DNA of 64,000 bases from Alphaproteobacteria bacterium (lineage in GTDB: Bacteria; Pseudomonadota; Alphaproteobacteria; Caulobacterales; Caulobacteraceae). The notes under the pieces were generated by a model. The model was given only the letters and a program-made list of their open reading frames with translations. It searched no databases and was not told the DNA's origin. Both the position numbers and the translations under genes were made by a program. The stretch lies in assembly GCA_018826515.1 (NCBI GenBank), contig JAHKAM010000068.1, positions 1 through 64,000 on the forward strand. The letters run 5' to 3'. This document shows positions 10,736-20,109 of this stretch, one piece after another (position 1 is the first letter of the stretch; each line of letters starts with the position of its first letter).

Positions 10736-11142
10736 TCGGGACGCCAGGCTTCATAGTCCCCCGTCGCAGGAGGACGCACGCCTTCGGCAGCCAGCGACCC
10801 CTTGGGTCGCCAGGCCATGGGCGTGCCCGTCAGATTGGGCAGATGGTCCTCCTCCCAGGCGCGGCGCGGGAGGGGCTGGTCGGTTGGCAGTTCGTCAAAG
10901 GTATAGTGCAGCCAGCCATGCCAGTCTGGCGGCACTTTCGAGGCGTCGGCATAACCGTTGTAGGTCACCCAGCGGCGACGGCGTCCGTCATAGCTGGAGC
11001 TGTCGCGGGACAGGTAATAGCGGTTGCCGAACTCGTCCGTCCCCACGTGCTCGCCGCGCTTGGCGATGGTGAAGAAGGTGCCGATGGTGGCACCGCTGGT
11101 CCAGCCGAAGATCCTGCCTAGCACGTCGGAAAATCCACTCAC
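10732..11142 (-). CDS. NADH:ubiquinone oxidoreductase accessory subunit, NDUFA12 family
   Basis: A 136-residue homolog of the mitochondrial complex I subunit NDUFA12 (B17.2), a supernumerary subunit shared by alphaproteobacteria and mitochondria. Visible family features are [57 protein letters not shown] and [10 protein letters not shown]. The frame stays open to an ATG at 11238, but those 32 extra residues look unrelated and the GTG at 11142 gives the usual family length; the start is therefore uncertain. It is coupled to the DUF2155 gene. Confidence 0.88.
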   Translation of the reverse strand: MSGFSDVLGRIFGWTSGATIGTFFTIAKRGEHVGTDEFGNRYYLSRDSSSYDGRRRRWVTYNGYADASKVPPDWHGWLHYTFDELPTDQPLPRRAWEEDHLPNLTGTPMAWRPKGSLAAEGVRPPATGDYEAWRPE

Positions 11143-11331
11143 GTTCGGTCGTCCGGCGGGGTCCGGCGACGCAAATCGCATCATAGAAAGCGGCGGGGCC
11201 GGCGTCCAGCGCCGCGCGAGACCGTCAAATCTCAACATCTTGGGGGTAACCCCTCAGCGACACGCCAGATTTATTGCTTGCTCCACCTGCACGCCGCTAG
11301 TCTGGCCGAAAGGCCACGTCGAGTCCGCTGC

Positions 11332-13728
11332 ATGCCCTTTCCCTTCGTCTCGCACGCCGCCGCGATGCACCGTCCGGTTCGCCAGATCGAGCGCGCTGAC
11401 CAGATTGTGGATGTTCGCGCCCCGGAGTCCTGGACGGACGTCCAGATCGAGGCCTGGCTCGACTGGGGCGATGGCCAAGGCCTGGTCTGGAACAGCGACG
11501 ATCCGCTCGCGGACATGGCCACAGCCTATGGCCAACACCTCTGCCCGGCCGAGGCGTCGGTGTTGGCCGCCACCCTGCTGCTGGGGCTGGCCTCGCCGGC
11601 CCGGGCGACGGGATGCACTGACGGCGTTATCGACCTGTCTGAACCAGGCGCCGCGCGCTGTCTGCAGCGAGAAGCGGCGTTCCGGCGGGCCGATCGGCTG
11701 GCGGCCGGCGCGGTTGAGGCCGCAGCGGCGGCGCTGGAAAACGTGGCCGACGCGGTCGCCCGCTGTGAAGGTCCGCGCGCCGACTGCGCCGACCCCGGGA
11801 CAAATCCCGCACTGGCGCGGGCCGCATTGGCGGCGCGTCGGTCGGGCGCGGCCGACGCCGACATCATCCGCGCCATCCAGGGTGAGCGCTTTGACGTCGC
11901 CCTTCACCCCCTTGAGCCCTCGCCGCCGCGCCTCGCGATCGGGGATCGTGCCATGATCGCCTCCGGCGCGCCGCCAGCCTTGACCGCGGCGGAAGCCGCC
12001 CTCGACGGCGACCTGGTCCTGACCTTTGATCCACAGTCCGCCGAAGCGATCTCGGAAGCCGGACGCGCGCCTGCGGTCCTGCTGTCCCTGCCCGCATTGG
12101 CCCAACTTGCGGGAACCGGCTTTGAGGACGCGCTGCGCGATCTCGTCTGTCTGTGGACCGCAGCGTTGGAGGATCGCGGGACCTCGCTGGTCTCGATCGG
12201 GATGGGCGGCCTGGCCGACTGGGTTCTGGCCGGCGCGCCTGAACCTGACGCGGCTCACGCAGATCATCTGGCCAGGATCGTGTCGGCCGGCGCGAACAGG
12301 ACCGCGCTGTTCGTCAACGACGTCGAGGCCGACCTGCGGCTGGGTCTGACAGGCCTTTCGGCTGTTGAAGTCTGGCAAACGGCGGATGGCGGCACGGCGC
12401 GCCGCCTGCGACCCGCCCTCGCCGCCGCGATCGAGCGAGCGGGCGGCGATGTCGAAGCGGCCGAACGGCGCCTCTTCGGCCGACGCACTCTCGTGGATGC
12501 GCCGGGAGTCGATCACACGACCCTGCGGAGCCTGGGCTTCACCGACGTGGAGCTCGAAGGTGTCGAATGCGCCCTGGCGCAGGCCGATCGGCTCGGCGAC
12601 GTCTTCCGGTCGCCCGTGCTGGACGCGGGCTTTGTGCGCGACGTGCTGGGGCTTGAAGCCGCCGACGACCTGTTGCCGCAACTTGGATTCTCGATCGACG
12701 ACATCGCCCGCGCCGAGGCCTGGGCTTTCGGGCACGGCGATCTGGCGGGCTGGGGCGGGGCGCCGGCGAATCTCCAGGCCATTCTGGCCGAGCCCATGGC
12801 GTTTGAGGCTGCTGTCCGCGCAAGGCTGGAGGCCGTCAGCGCCGTCCCCGACACCGCCCCGACCTGCATCGACTGGCGGACGACCCCGGCGCAGGCGGCA
12901 AGATTGCTGTCCGACGCCGCGCGGGATGGACGGAGGGCGGTGCGATTGAAGCGCGCCGCGCCGCCGGGCGGATCCCTGCTTGATCTGGCTGAACCCGATC
13001 CCGCGGCGCGACCGCGGCGCTGGGAGCCTGAGGCCCGGGCGGTCGAAAGGGTGGTGGAAAGGATCGTCGAGCGCGATCGCACCCGCCGCAAACTCCCCGA
13101 CCGGCGCAAGGGCTATATCCAGAAGGCTGCGGTCGGCGGGCACAAGGTCTACATCCACACCGGCGAATACGAGGACGGCGAGCTCGGCGAGATCTTCATC
13201 GACATGCACAAGGAAGGCGCCGCCTTCCGCTCGCTGATGAACAATTTCGCCATCGCGATCTCGATCGGCCTGCAGTACGGCGTGCCGCTGGAGGAGTTCG
13301 TCGACGCCTTCATCTTCACCCGGTTCGAACCGGCCGGGACGGTCACCGGCAATGACTCCATCAAGTCCGCGACCTCCATCCTCGACTACATCTTCCGCGA
13401 GCTCGGCGTGTCGTATCTGGACCGCCATGAGCTGGCCAATGCCGAACCGGATCCGCTGAACGGCAACGGCCTGGGCGCGCTCGAGGGGGACGGCGAGGCC
13501 CCGGAGGCCGTACCGGCCGCCCGCTTCATCTCCAAAGGGTTCGCCCGCGGCGCGGCGCCGGACAATCTGGTTGTGCTGCCGTTTGGCCAGAAGCGCGAAA
13601 CGCAGGCTGCGGCTCCGGTCGCCACGGAGGCGGTGGCCTGCCCGTCCTGCGGCGACTTCTCCCTGCAACAGCGCGGCGTCGGATGGATTTGCGACACGTG
13701 CGGCGCGGCGCCGTCGATGCAGGGTTGA
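11332..13728 (+). CDS. Large protein derived from class II (B12) ribonucleotide reductase; catalytic barrel apparently degenerate
   Basis: About 798 residues from the ATG at 11332 (the frame opens at a TTG at 11278). The C-terminal 220 residues (from about 13087) closely resemble the end of Nrd[74 protein letters not shown] and a closing zinc-ribbon (CPSCGDF...CDTCGAA). The N-terminal 580 residues are divergent. A segment near 12196 ([10 protein letters not shown]) resembles the reductase barrel motif, and [11 protein letters not shown] follows. The expected cysteine upstream reads [15 protein letters not shown], and I find no thiyl-radical CxE motif. Inference: a reductase paralog without catalysis, possibly regulatory or nucleotide-binding. 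Confidence 0.7.
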   Translation: MPFPFVSHAAAMHRPVRQIERADQIVDVRAPESWTDVQIEAWLDWGDGQGLVWNSDDPLADMATAYGQHLCPAEASVLAATLLLGLASPARATGCTDGVIDLSEPGAARCLQREAAFRRADRLAAGAVEAAAAALENVADAVARCEGPRADCADPGTNPALARAALAARRSGAADADIIRAIQGERFDVALHPLEPSPPRLAIGDRAMIASGAPPALTAAEAALDGDLVLTFDPQSAEAISEAGRAPAVLLSLPALAQLAGTGFEDALRDLVCLWTAALEDRGTSLVSIGMGGLADWVLAGAPEPDAAHADHLARIVSAGANRTALFVNDVEADLRLGLTGLSAVEVWQTADGGTARRLRPALAAAIERAGGDVEAAERRLFGRRTLVDAPGVDHTTLRSLGFTDVELEGVECALAQADRLGDVFRSPVLDAGFVRDVLGLEAADDLLPQLGFSIDDIARAEAWAFGHGDLAGWGGAPANLQAILAEPMAFEAAVRARLEAVSAVPDTAPTCIDWRTTPAQAARLLSDAARDGRRAVRLKRAAPPGGSLLDLAEPDPAARPRRWEPEARAVERVVERIVERDRTRRKLPDRRKGYIQKAAVGGHKVYIHTGEYEDGELGEIFIDMHKEGAAFRSLMNNFAIAISIGLQYGVPLEEFVDAFIFTRFEPAGTVTGNDSIKSATSILDYIFRELGVSYLDRHELANAEPDPLNGNGLGALEGDGEAPEAVPAARFISKGFARGAAPDNLVVLPFGQKRETQAAAPVATEAVACPSCGDFSLQQRGVGWICDTCGAAPSMQG

Positions 13729-13790
13729 TCAACGATTTGGCGCCATGATGCCTGCGTCCGGCCTCGCCGGACACCAGACCGGAGCCCGCC

Positions 13791-14282
13791 ATGAAACCGA
13801 TCCTGACCGCGACCGTCATCGCTGCCCTTTTCGCCGCCGGCCTGCCCGCCGCGGCCCAGAACGCCGGCCAGATCGCGCGGGTGCGCGGCGGCGCGAGCTG
13901 TGCCGGCTGCAATCTTTTCCAGGCGGATCTGTCCGGGCTGGAGCGGCGCGGCCTGAACCTTTCCGGCGCGCGGCTGCGTCAGGCGGATCTGAGCCTGGCC
14001 GTCATGAACCGCACCCGCTTCTCGAACGCCGATCTCCGGGATGTCGAGGCCTATGGCGGAGTCTTTTCCGGCTCGAACTTCTCCGGCGCCAACCTGACCA
14101 ATGCGAGCTTCGTGGGGGCCTATCTCGAGGGCGCATCGTTTGCGGGCGCGACGTTGACCGGGGTCAATTTCGGCGGGGCCTCGCTGGAGCGCGCCACAGG
14201 TCTGACCCAGGCCCGGCTGGACCGCGCCTGCGGCGACGAGGCGACGCGGTTGCCCCGCGGCCTGTCCATTCCCCGCTGCTGA
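13791..14282 (+). CDS. Secreted pentapeptide-repeat protein (short paralog)
   Basis: 163 residues with a clear signal peptide (MKPILTATVIAALFAAGLPAAAQ, cleaved after about residue 22). A CAGC motif leads into roughly 17 pentapeptide repeats of the A(D/N)LXX type, which fold as a right-handed quadrilateral beta-helix. The C-terminal cap reads GLTQARLDRACGDEATRLP and ends in cysteine, so CxxC and the two cap cysteines may form disulfides in the periplasm. The next gene is a longer paralog with the same N- and C-terminal caps. The function is unknown; scaffold or binding roles are only guesses. Confidence 0.85.
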   Translation: MKPILTATVIAALFAAGLPAAAQNAGQIARVRGGASCAGCNLFQADLSGLERRGLNLSGARLRQADLSLAVMNRTRFSNADLRDVEAYGGVFSGSNFSGANLTNASFVGAYLEGASFAGATLTGVNFGGASLERATGLTQARLDRACGDEATRLPRGLSIPRC

Positions 14283-14345
14283 TCCGCCCCGGACCTTACG
14301 ACGAATTAAGTAGGGATTGCCGAGGTTTGAAGTCATGAACGACGC

Positions 14346-15263
14346 GTGAAACAGATCGCTGTCTCCCTGTTCCGTCGCCTCTCGCCCGCGGGCCTCGCGG
14401 TCGGCGCCGCCATGGCGGCCTTCGCTTTGGCCGGGTCGGCCAGCGCCGAGATCCAGCTGCAGTTCCAGTCCCAGGACCGCGATGTCGCCCGGATGGTGTC
14501 GCTGGGGGGGACCTGCAATCGCTGCGAACTGTCCGGTCGGGACCTGACCGGCGCGGCCTTCACCGGCGCGGTCTTCACCAACGCCACCCTGGTCGGCGCC
14601 AACCTGCGCGGCGCGGAGCTGACCGGATCCAATTTCTCGGGCAGCGACTTCAGCCGGGCTGATCTGTCGGGCGCCGAGATGGTCAGCGCCGATTTCACCG
14701 GGGCCAATTTCTCGGGCGCGGACCTGTCCGGCGCAGAGGTCGTGCAATCCACCCTCATCCGCGTGCGGCTGTCCGGGGCCAGCCTTGCGGGGGCGGCCCT
14801 GAATTTCGCCAATCTGAACGGCGCGAACCTCACGGGCGCGGACCTGAGCAACGCCGAGGTGGTCGCGGTGACCCTGGCCAATGTCAGCGCGCGCGGGGCC
14901 GATTTTTCCGGCGCTGAGGTCAGCATGTCCAACCTGTCGAACGGCGACTTCCGGAACGTCTCGTTCAGGAACGCCGAGCTGAACGGCGCGCTGCTGACCG
15001 GCGGGAATTTCGCCGGCGCGGATTTCGGCGGAACCGAACTCAACCGGGCTGACATCCGCGGCGCGGACCTGTCCCGGGCCCGCGGTCTCAGCCAGGCCCA
15101 GGTCAGCCGGGCCTGCGGCGACGCCGCCACCCGCCTGCCCGGCAGCCTGAACGTCCGCGTTTGCCGCGGAGTCAGCGTCCGGCGGATCGCGCCTCCGGCG
15201 CCGCCCGCGCCGCCGGTCCCGCCGCGCTCGCGGAACCTCGTCGTCGCCAGCTCGGACCGCTGA
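14346..15263 (+). CDS. Secreted pentapeptide-repeat protein (long paralog)
   Basis: 305 residues from a GTG at 14346. A signal peptide (to about residue 34, ALAGSASAE) precedes a CNRC motif and about 34 pentapeptide repeats (e.g. ADLSGAEMVSADFTGANFSG). The C-terminal cap GLSQAQVSRACGDAATRLP is nearly identical to that of the upstream paralog, followed here by a Pro/Ala-rich tail. A four-codon ATG frame ends over the GTG, a possible coupling leader. The gene lies 63 bases after the first paralog, suggesting tandem duplication and repeat expansion. No enzyme motif is seen. Confidence 0.83.
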   Translation: MKQIAVSLFRRLSPAGLAVGAAMAAFALAGSASAEIQLQFQSQDRDVARMVSLGGTCNRCELSGRDLTGAAFTGAVFTNATLVGANLRGAELTGSNFSGSDFSRADLSGAEMVSADFTGANFSGADLSGAEVVQSTLIRVRLSGASLAGAALNFANLNGANLTGADLSNAEVVAVTLANVSARGADFSGAEVSMSNLSNGDFRNVSFRNAELNGALLTGGNFAGADFGGTELNRADIRGADLSRARGLSQAQVSRACGDAATRLPGSLNVRVCRGVSVRRIAPPAPPAPPVPPRSRNLVVASSDR

Positions 15264-15272
15264 CGTCCCGCG

Positions 15273-17105
15273 TCAGCCCTTGAGGGGCAAGGCCGCACGG
15301 ATGTGCAGTTCCTTGTACTGCCGGTCGGCCGCGTCCGATGGCGCGCTCATCAGCAGATCCTGACCCTGCTGGTTCAGCGGGAAGGCGATGACCTCGCGGA
15401 TGGCGGTCTGGTTGGCCAGCAGCATGACGATGCGGTCGATGCCGGGGGCCAGACCGCCGTGCGGCGGTGCGCCGTAGCGGAAGGCGTTGAGCATGCCGCC
15501 GAACTGGTCCTCGACGACCGAGGCGTCATAGCCGGCGATCTCGAAGGCCTTGAGCATGATCTCGGCCTTGTGGTTCCGGATCGCGCCCGAGCACAGCTCA
15601 TAGCCGTTGCAGACGATGTCATACTGATACGCACGGATGGTCAGGGGATCCTGGGTCTCCAGCGCCTCGAGGCCGCCCTGCGGCATCGAGAAGGGATTGT
15701 GGCTGAAGTCGACCTTCTTCTCTTCTTCCGACCATTCGAACATCGGGAAGTCGACGATCCAGCAGAATTTGAACTGCGCTTCGTCGATCAGCTTCAGCTC
15801 GGTGGCGACGCGCGTGCGCGCCAGACCGGCGAATTTGGCGAAGGTCGAGGGCAGGCCGGCCGCGAAGAAGGCGGCGTCGCCCTTGCCGAGGCCGAGGGCG
15901 GTCATCAGGGCATCGGTCGGCTCCTGACCCAGGTTCTTGGCGATCGGGCCGCCCCAGGCCTGCTGGTCGTCGGACCAGAAGATGTAGCCGAGGCCCGGCT
16001 GGCCCTCGCCCTGGGCCCAGCTGTTCATGCGGTCGCAGAAGGCGCGGCTGCCGCCGGTCGGGGCCGGAATGGCCCAGACAGCGTTCTTCTCGTCGGCGCC
16101 GAGGATCTTGTTGAACAGGCCGAAACCGCCGTCCCGGAAATGGTCCGAGACATCCTGCATCTTGATGGGGTTGCGGGTGTCCGGCTTGTCGGTGCCGTAC
16201 CATTTCATCGACTGCGCATAGGTCAGGCGTTCGAAGCCGGCATGCTCAAGCGTCTGGCCGAAGTCGTTGGTGAAGGTGTGGGGCCGGTCGATGGGCGAAA
16301 CCGGCTTGCCGTCGGCGAATTCCTCGAACACGCCGTGCATGACGGGCTCGATCGCAGCAAAAACATCCTCTTGCGTGACGAAGCTCATCTCGACATCGAG
16401 CTGGTAGAATTCCAGCGAACGGTCGGCGCGCAGGTCCTCGTCGCGGAAACAGGGGGCGATCTGGAAATAGCGGTCGAAGCCCGAGACCATGAGCAGCTGT
16501 TTGAACTGCTGCGGGGCCTGCGGCAGGGCGTAGAATTTGCCGGGATGGAGGCGCGACGGCACCAGGAAGTCCCGCGCGCCTTCCGGCGACGAGGCCGTCA
16601 GGATCGGCGTCTGGTATTCGAGGAAGCCCTGACCGACCATCCGCTGGCGGATCGAGGAAATGACCCGCGACCGCAGGACGATATTCCTGTGCAGGGTCTC
16701 GCGACGCAGGTCGAGGTAGCGGTGCTTGAGGCGGATTTCCTCGGGATATTCCGGCTCGCCGAAGACCGGCAGGGGCAGTTCGGCGGCTTCCGACAGGACC
16801 TCGACGGCCTTGACCTGGATCTCGATCTCGCCGGTCGGCAGGCCGGCGTTCTTCGTCTCGGCCGACCGGGCCACGACCTCGCCGTCGATCTTGATGACGC
16901 TCTCGGCGCGCAGACGCTCGACGGCCTCGAAGCCCGGGGTTTCGGGGTGCAGGACCAGCTGGGTCAGGCCGTAGTGGTCGCGCAGGTCGATGAACAGCAG
17001 GCCGCCGTGGTCGCGCTTGCGGTGCACCCAGCCGGACAGGCGGACATGGGCGCCGGCGTCGGTCAAACGGAGGGCGCCGCAGGTGTGGGAGCGGTAGGCG
17101 TGCAT
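15273..17105 (-). CDS. aspS: Aspartate--tRNA(Asp/Asn) ligase
   Basis: A 610-residue bacterial-type class IIb synthetase. The N-terminal OB-fold anticodon domain ([13 protein letters not shown]...[15 protein letters not shown]), class II motif 2 ([11 protein letters not shown]), the bacterial insertion (GAD) domain and motif 3 ([13 protein letters not shown]) are present. The ATG at 17105 matches homologs; the open frame to 17210 adds unrelated residues. With gatCAB nearby, the enzyme is probably non-discriminating and also makes Asp-tRNA-Asn, the substrate for GatCAB. That is an inference from genome context. Confidence 0.96.
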   Translation of the reverse strand: MHAYRSHTCGALRLTDAGAHVRLSGWVHRKRDHGGLLFIDLRDHYGLTQLVLHPETPGFEAVERLRAESVIKIDGEVVARSAETKNAGLPTGEIEIQVKAVEVLSEAAELPLPVFGEPEYPEEIRLKHRYLDLRRETLHRNIVLRSRVISSIRQRMVGQGFLEYQTPILTASSPEGARDFLVPSRLHPGKFYALPQAPQQFKQLLMVSGFDRYFQIAPCFRDEDLRADRSLEFYQLDVEMSFVTQEDVFAAIEPVMHGVFEEFADGKPVSPIDRPHTFTNDFGQTLEHAGFERLTYAQSMKWYGTDKPDTRNPIKMQDVSDHFRDGGFGLFNKILGADEKNAVWAIPAPTGGSRAFCDRMNSWAQGEGQPGLGYIFWSDDQQAWGGPIAKNLGQEPTDALMTALGLGKGDAAFFAAGLPSTFAKFAGLARTRVATELKLIDEAQFKFCWIVDFPMFEWSEEEKKVDFSHNPFSMPQGGLEALETQDPLTIRAYQYDIVCNGYELCSGAIRNHKAEIMLKAFEIAGYDASVVEDQFGGMLNAFRYGAPPHGGLAPGIDRIVMLLANQTAIREVIAFPLNQQGQDLLMSAPSDAADRQYKELHIRAALPLKG

Positions 17106-17491
17106 GGGCGGTTCGTCTTGGATTACAGGCCGCAGAGGGCGCAATTCGGGAGGCCGGAAGGGCGCATCATCGCCCCGGAAAGTCAAGGTTTGCGGGACAT
17201 CCGGGGTCAAAAGGCGCGACCCGCCGAAAATTGCGAAAGGCTGTCTTGTCGATACGTTGACCCCCTCCCCGGCCCGTTGATCGGTCCAGACTGCCGGACG
17301 CCTGCGTCAGGATCGGACGCAGGCGGTGTTTCGGGGTCCCTCGCCCGCCCGTCGGCGTCGGGAAGACAGACGCGCGGGTCGGAAAGAGCGGAAAGATCGG
17401 GGGCGGGAAGGAAGCCGGGCATCCACAGCCGCGTAAGCTTGTCCACGGCGCAGGAAGGAACTGCGTCGGGGTTCTGCTATGGAAAGGCTTC
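17106..17491. other. 386-base divergent intergenic region between aspS and hdaA
   Basis: No gene is visible. It must hold promoters for aspS (leftward) and hdaA (rightward). A perfect 9-base-pair hairpin GCCTGCGTC/GACGCAGGC sits at 17300-17324. Two DnaA-box-like 9-mers (17419-17427 and 17439-17447) lie 20 bases apart near hdaA. Confidence 0.6.
17418..17447 (+). promoter_or_regulatory. Candidate DnaA-binding sites upstream of hdaA
   Basis: GCATCCACA (17419-17427) and TTGTCCACG (17439-17447) each differ from TTATCCACA at two positions, face the same way and are 20 bases apart, two helical turns. The first lies in the 13-mer GGCATCCACAGCC, which recurs upstream of mipZ in the same orientation relative to the gene. 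In Caulobacter, DnaA is reported to act as a transcription factor for cell-cycle genes; binding here is inference. Confidence 0.5.
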
Positions 17492-18175
17492 ATGACCGCC
17501 CGCCCCACGCCCGCCGACCAGATGCGCCTGCCCCTGCAGCGCGACCTGCCTGACGGGGCGGAGGGCTTCGTCGTGTCGGACTGCAATCGCGCGGCGGTCG
17601 AGGCGCTGGCCGACTGGCCCGGTCTGATCGGCGGGGTGATGGCGATCTGCGGTCCGGCGGGTTGCGGCAAGAGCCGTCTCGGGCAGATCTGGGCCGAACG
17701 GGTCGGGGCCGTCGCCATCCACGGCGCCGAGGCGGCGTTGATCGACCCGGCGGAGATCGAGGGGCGGCCGGTGCTGCTGGACCGGGCCATGGACGCCGAC
17801 GACGAAACCCTGTTCCACCTGATCAACCTGACCCACGCTACCGGCGGAGCCCTGCTGCTGGCGTCCCGCCCGGCGCCCTCGGCGTGGGACGTCGCCCTGC
17901 CCGACCTGCGCTCGCGGCTGGACGCGGTCATCAGCGTGCCGATGGAGGCGCCCGACGACGCCGTGTTGTCGGCCATGCTGGAGGCGCGCTTCGCCGAGCG
18001 GGGCATCCGCCCGCAGAAGGACGTCATCCCCTATCTGCTGCGCCGCATCGACCGGTCGGCGGCGGCGGCGGTGGACGTGGTGGAGCGGCTGGACGCCCTG
18101 CACAGGCCCGTGACGCGGGCGCTGGCGCGCGAGGTGGTGGAGGGAGCGGAGGCGAGCGGGGAGCTGTTTGAGTAG
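17492..18175 (+). CDS. hdaA: HdaA, DnaA-regulatory inactivation protein
   Basis: A 227-residue DnaA-related AAA+ protein that works with the DNA polymerase sliding clamp to stimulate ATP hydrolysis by DnaA, limiting replication initiation to once per cycle. The N-terminal QMRLPL (about residues 10-15) is a clamp-binding motif. Walker A is CGPAGCGKS, the Walker-B-like strand is PVLLDRAM, and LLASRP is the sensor-like strand. It lacks the DnaA DNA-binding domain, as expected for Hda proteins. It converges on gatB with a family B repeat between them. Its upstream region carries DnaA-box-like sites, suggesting feedback. Confidence 0.92.
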   Translation: MTARPTPADQMRLPLQRDLPDGAEGFVVSDCNRAAVEALADWPGLIGGVMAICGPAGCGKSRLGQIWAERVGAVAIHGAEAALIDPAEIEGRPVLLDRAMDADDETLFHLINLTHATGGALLLASRPAPSAWDVALPDLRSRLDAVISVPMEAPDDAVLSAMLEARFAERGIRPQKDVIPYLLRRIDRSAAAAVDVVERLDALHRPVTRALAREVVEGAEASGELFE

Positions 18176-18183
18176 AGGCCGGC

Positions 18184-18334
18184 GTTCTCCCTCCCCTTTA
18201 GGGGGAGGGACGGCGAAGCGGAGCGGAGCCCGGGTGGGGAAGTACGAACCTGCCGCCGTCCGCGCCTGAGGCTGTGATTCCCCACCCGGATCGCTGACGC
18301 GATCGTCCCTCCCCACTTCGGGGGAGGGAGAAGG
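18184..18334. repeat. Family B palindromic element between convergent hdaA and gatB (copy 1)
   Basis: The left end GTTCTCCCTCCCC (18184) is mirrored by the right end GGGGGAGGGAGAA (about 18321-18334). Each end also forms its own small hairpin (CTCCCTCCCCTTTAGGGGGA and the CCCTCCCCACTTCGGGGGAG arm). The interior shares a gAGCCCGGGTGGGGAAG stretch with the copy at 30842-30994. The position between convergent stops suggests a bidirectional terminator. Confidence 0.8.
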
Positions 18335-18340
18335 CGAACC

Positions 18341-19834
18341 TCACAGCCCCAGCTTGGCCTTCAGTATCTCGTTCACCGCGGCCGGGTTGGCCTTGCCGCC
18401 GGTGGCCTTCATGACCTGGCCGACGAACCAGCCGAGCGACTGGGGCTTTTCGGCGACGCCGGCGGCCTTGTCGGGGTTGGCGGCGATGATCTCGTCGATG
18501 GCCTTCTCGATCGCGCCGGTGTCGGTGACCTGTTTGAGGCCGTGCTTCTCGACGACCTCGGCGGGCGAACCCTCGCCGTTCCAGACGTGGTCGAAGACCT
18601 CCTTGGCGATCCTGGACGAGATGACATCGGTCTCGATCAGCTCGACCAGCTGGGCGACGTGGGCGGCCGGGACCGGGCTCTGGTCGAAGTCGAGGTTGTC
18701 GGCGGCGAGACGGGCCGAGAGTTCGTTGGTCACCCAGTTCGACACCAGCTTGGCGTCCCTGCCTTTGGCGGCGGCTTCGAAATAATCCGCCTTGGCCTGT
18801 TCCGAGATCAGCACCACGGCGTCGTATTGCGACAGGCCGTAGTCGGCCATCAGGCGGCGGCGTTTGGCGTCGGGCAGTTCCGGCAGGTTCGCCTTGATAT
18901 CGTCGATCCAGGCCTGTTCCAGCTCGAGCGGCAGCAGGTCAGGGTCGGGGAAGTAGCGATAGTCCATCGCCTCTTCCTTGGAGCGCATCGAGCGGGTCTC
19001 GCCGGCCGTGGGGTCGTAGAGGCGGGTCTCCTGGTCGATCTTGCCGCCATCCTCGAGGATCTCGATCTGGCGCCGGGCCTCATAGTTGATGGCCTGGGAG
19101 ATGAAGCGGAACGAGTTGACGTTCTTGATCTCGCAGCGCGTGCCGAGGTGGCTGAAGTCGCCGGTCGCCTTGAATTTCGCGTACTGGCCCTCGCGGCAGA
19201 CTGACACGTTCACGTCGGCGCGCAGATTGCCCTTCTCCATGTCGCCGTCGCAGGTGCCGAGATAGATCAGAATGGTGCGGATCTTCTTGACGTAGGCGAC
19301 CGCCTCTTCCGGCGAGCGGATGTCGGGCCGGGAGACGATCTCCATCAGGGCCGTGCCGGCGCGGTTCAGGTCGACATAGGATTCGGTCGGCGACAGGTCG
19401 TGGATCAGCTTGCCCGCGTCCTGTTCCAGATGCAGGCGTTCGATGCCGACGTTGAAGAAGGAGCCGTCCTCGGCCTCGACCTCGACGACGCCCTCGCCGA
19501 CGATCGGGTGGTACAGCTGGCTGATCTGATAGCCGGTCGGCAGGTCGGGGTAGAAATAGTTCTTGCGGTCGAATTGGCTGCGCTTGTTGATCTGCGCGTT
19601 GAGGCCCAGGCCGGTGCGCACGGCCTGTTCGACGCAGTATTTGTTCAGCGTCGGCAGCATGCCGGGGAAGCCGGCGTCGACCAGCGACACCTGCTCGTTC
19701 GGGCCGGCGCCGAAGCCGACGGCGGCGCCCGAGAACAGCTTGGCCTTCGAGGCGACCTGGGCGTGGATCTCCAGCCCCATGACGATTTCCCAGGCGCCGG
19801 TGCGGCCGGGGATGAGTTTGGAGGTGTCGGTCAT
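18341..19834 (-). CDS. gatB: Asp-tRNA(Asn)/Glu-tRNA(Gln) amidotransferase subunit B
   Basis: A 497-residue kinase/transamidase subunit of GatCAB that phosphorylates the mischarged aminoacyl-tRNA and binds its acceptor and elbow. It shows [13 protein letters not shown], the [17 protein letters not shown] cradle motif, [41 protein letters not shown], and [13 protein letters not shown], with the C-terminal YqeY-like tail domain (about 350-497). Its ATG overlaps the stop of the small membrane gene by four bases, so it is in one operon with gatC and gatA. Confidence 0.98.
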   Translation of the reverse strand: MTDTSKLIPGRTGAWEIVMGLEIHAQVASKAKLFSGAAVGFGAGPNEQVSLVDAGFPGMLPTLNKYCVEQAVRTGLGLNAQINKRSQFDRKNYFYPDLPTGYQISQLYHPIVGEGVVEVEAEDGSFFNVGIERLHLEQDAGKLIHDLSPTESYVDLNRAGTALMEIVSRPDIRSPEEAVAYVKKIRTILIYLGTCDGDMEKGNLRADVNVSVCREGQYAKFKATGDFSHLGTRCEIKNVNSFRFISQAINYEARRQIEILEDGGKIDQETRLYDPTAGETRSMRSKEEAMDYRYFPDPDLLPLELEQAWIDDIKANLPELPDAKRRRLMADYGLSQYDAVVLISEQAKADYFEAAAKGRDAKLVSNWVTNELSARLAADNLDFDQSPVPAAHVAQLVELIETDVISSRIAKEVFDHVWNGEGSPAEVVEKHGLKQVTDTGAIEKAIDEIIAANPDKAAGVAEKPQSLGWFVGQVMKATGGKANPAAVNEILKAKLGL

Positions 19835-20109
19835 CTGTCACTCCGGCCCGCTTGGCCGTCTCGGTAAAGCCGCCAGGCGCGAAGGCATAGATAGGCGCCT
19901 GCGCCGGCGAGGATCAGGAAGAGGATCGCGAACCCGACGAAAATGTAGAAGGCCGGATCCGCCAATGCGTTCTCGCGCCACAGGTCGGCCAGTCCGACCT
20001 GGAAGGGAACAACGATCATGGTACCGGCCGCAAAAAGGCCGCCGAACAGCAAGGCGGCGCCGAAGCCGCCCAGCACGCCTACGAGGTTTCGGCGTCCGCG
20101 GTCGTTCAC
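19831..20109 (-). CDS. Small two-helix membrane protein between gatA and gatB
   Basis: A 92-residue protein with two hydrophobic segments (about residues 10-35, [21 protein letters not shown], and 53-78, [19 protein letters not shown]) and a basic C-terminus. I chose the GTG at 20109 because it overlaps the gatA stop (GTGA); a GTG six bases earlier is also possible. The gene's 3' end overlaps gatB by four bases, so it is translated between two amidotransferase subunits. I recognise no family. The position may be incidental, since GatCAB itself needs no membrane partner. Confidence 0.7.
   Translation of the reverse strand: MNDRGRRNLVGVLGGFGAALLFGGLFAAGTMIVVPFQVGLADLWRENALADPAFYIFVGFAILFLILAGAGAYLCLRAWRLYRDGQAGRSDR

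Noticed and set aside
11254-13668. Long minus-strand open frame (about 800 codons) opposite the reductase-like gene
   Set aside because: The opposite strand has clear NrdJ-like domains. This frame is Arg/Gly/Gln-rich shadow sequence.
15303-17495. Long plus-strand open frame (about 730 codons) opposite aspS
   Set aside because: It is the GC-rich mirror of the well-supported aspS gene, and the translation is low-complexity with no family match.
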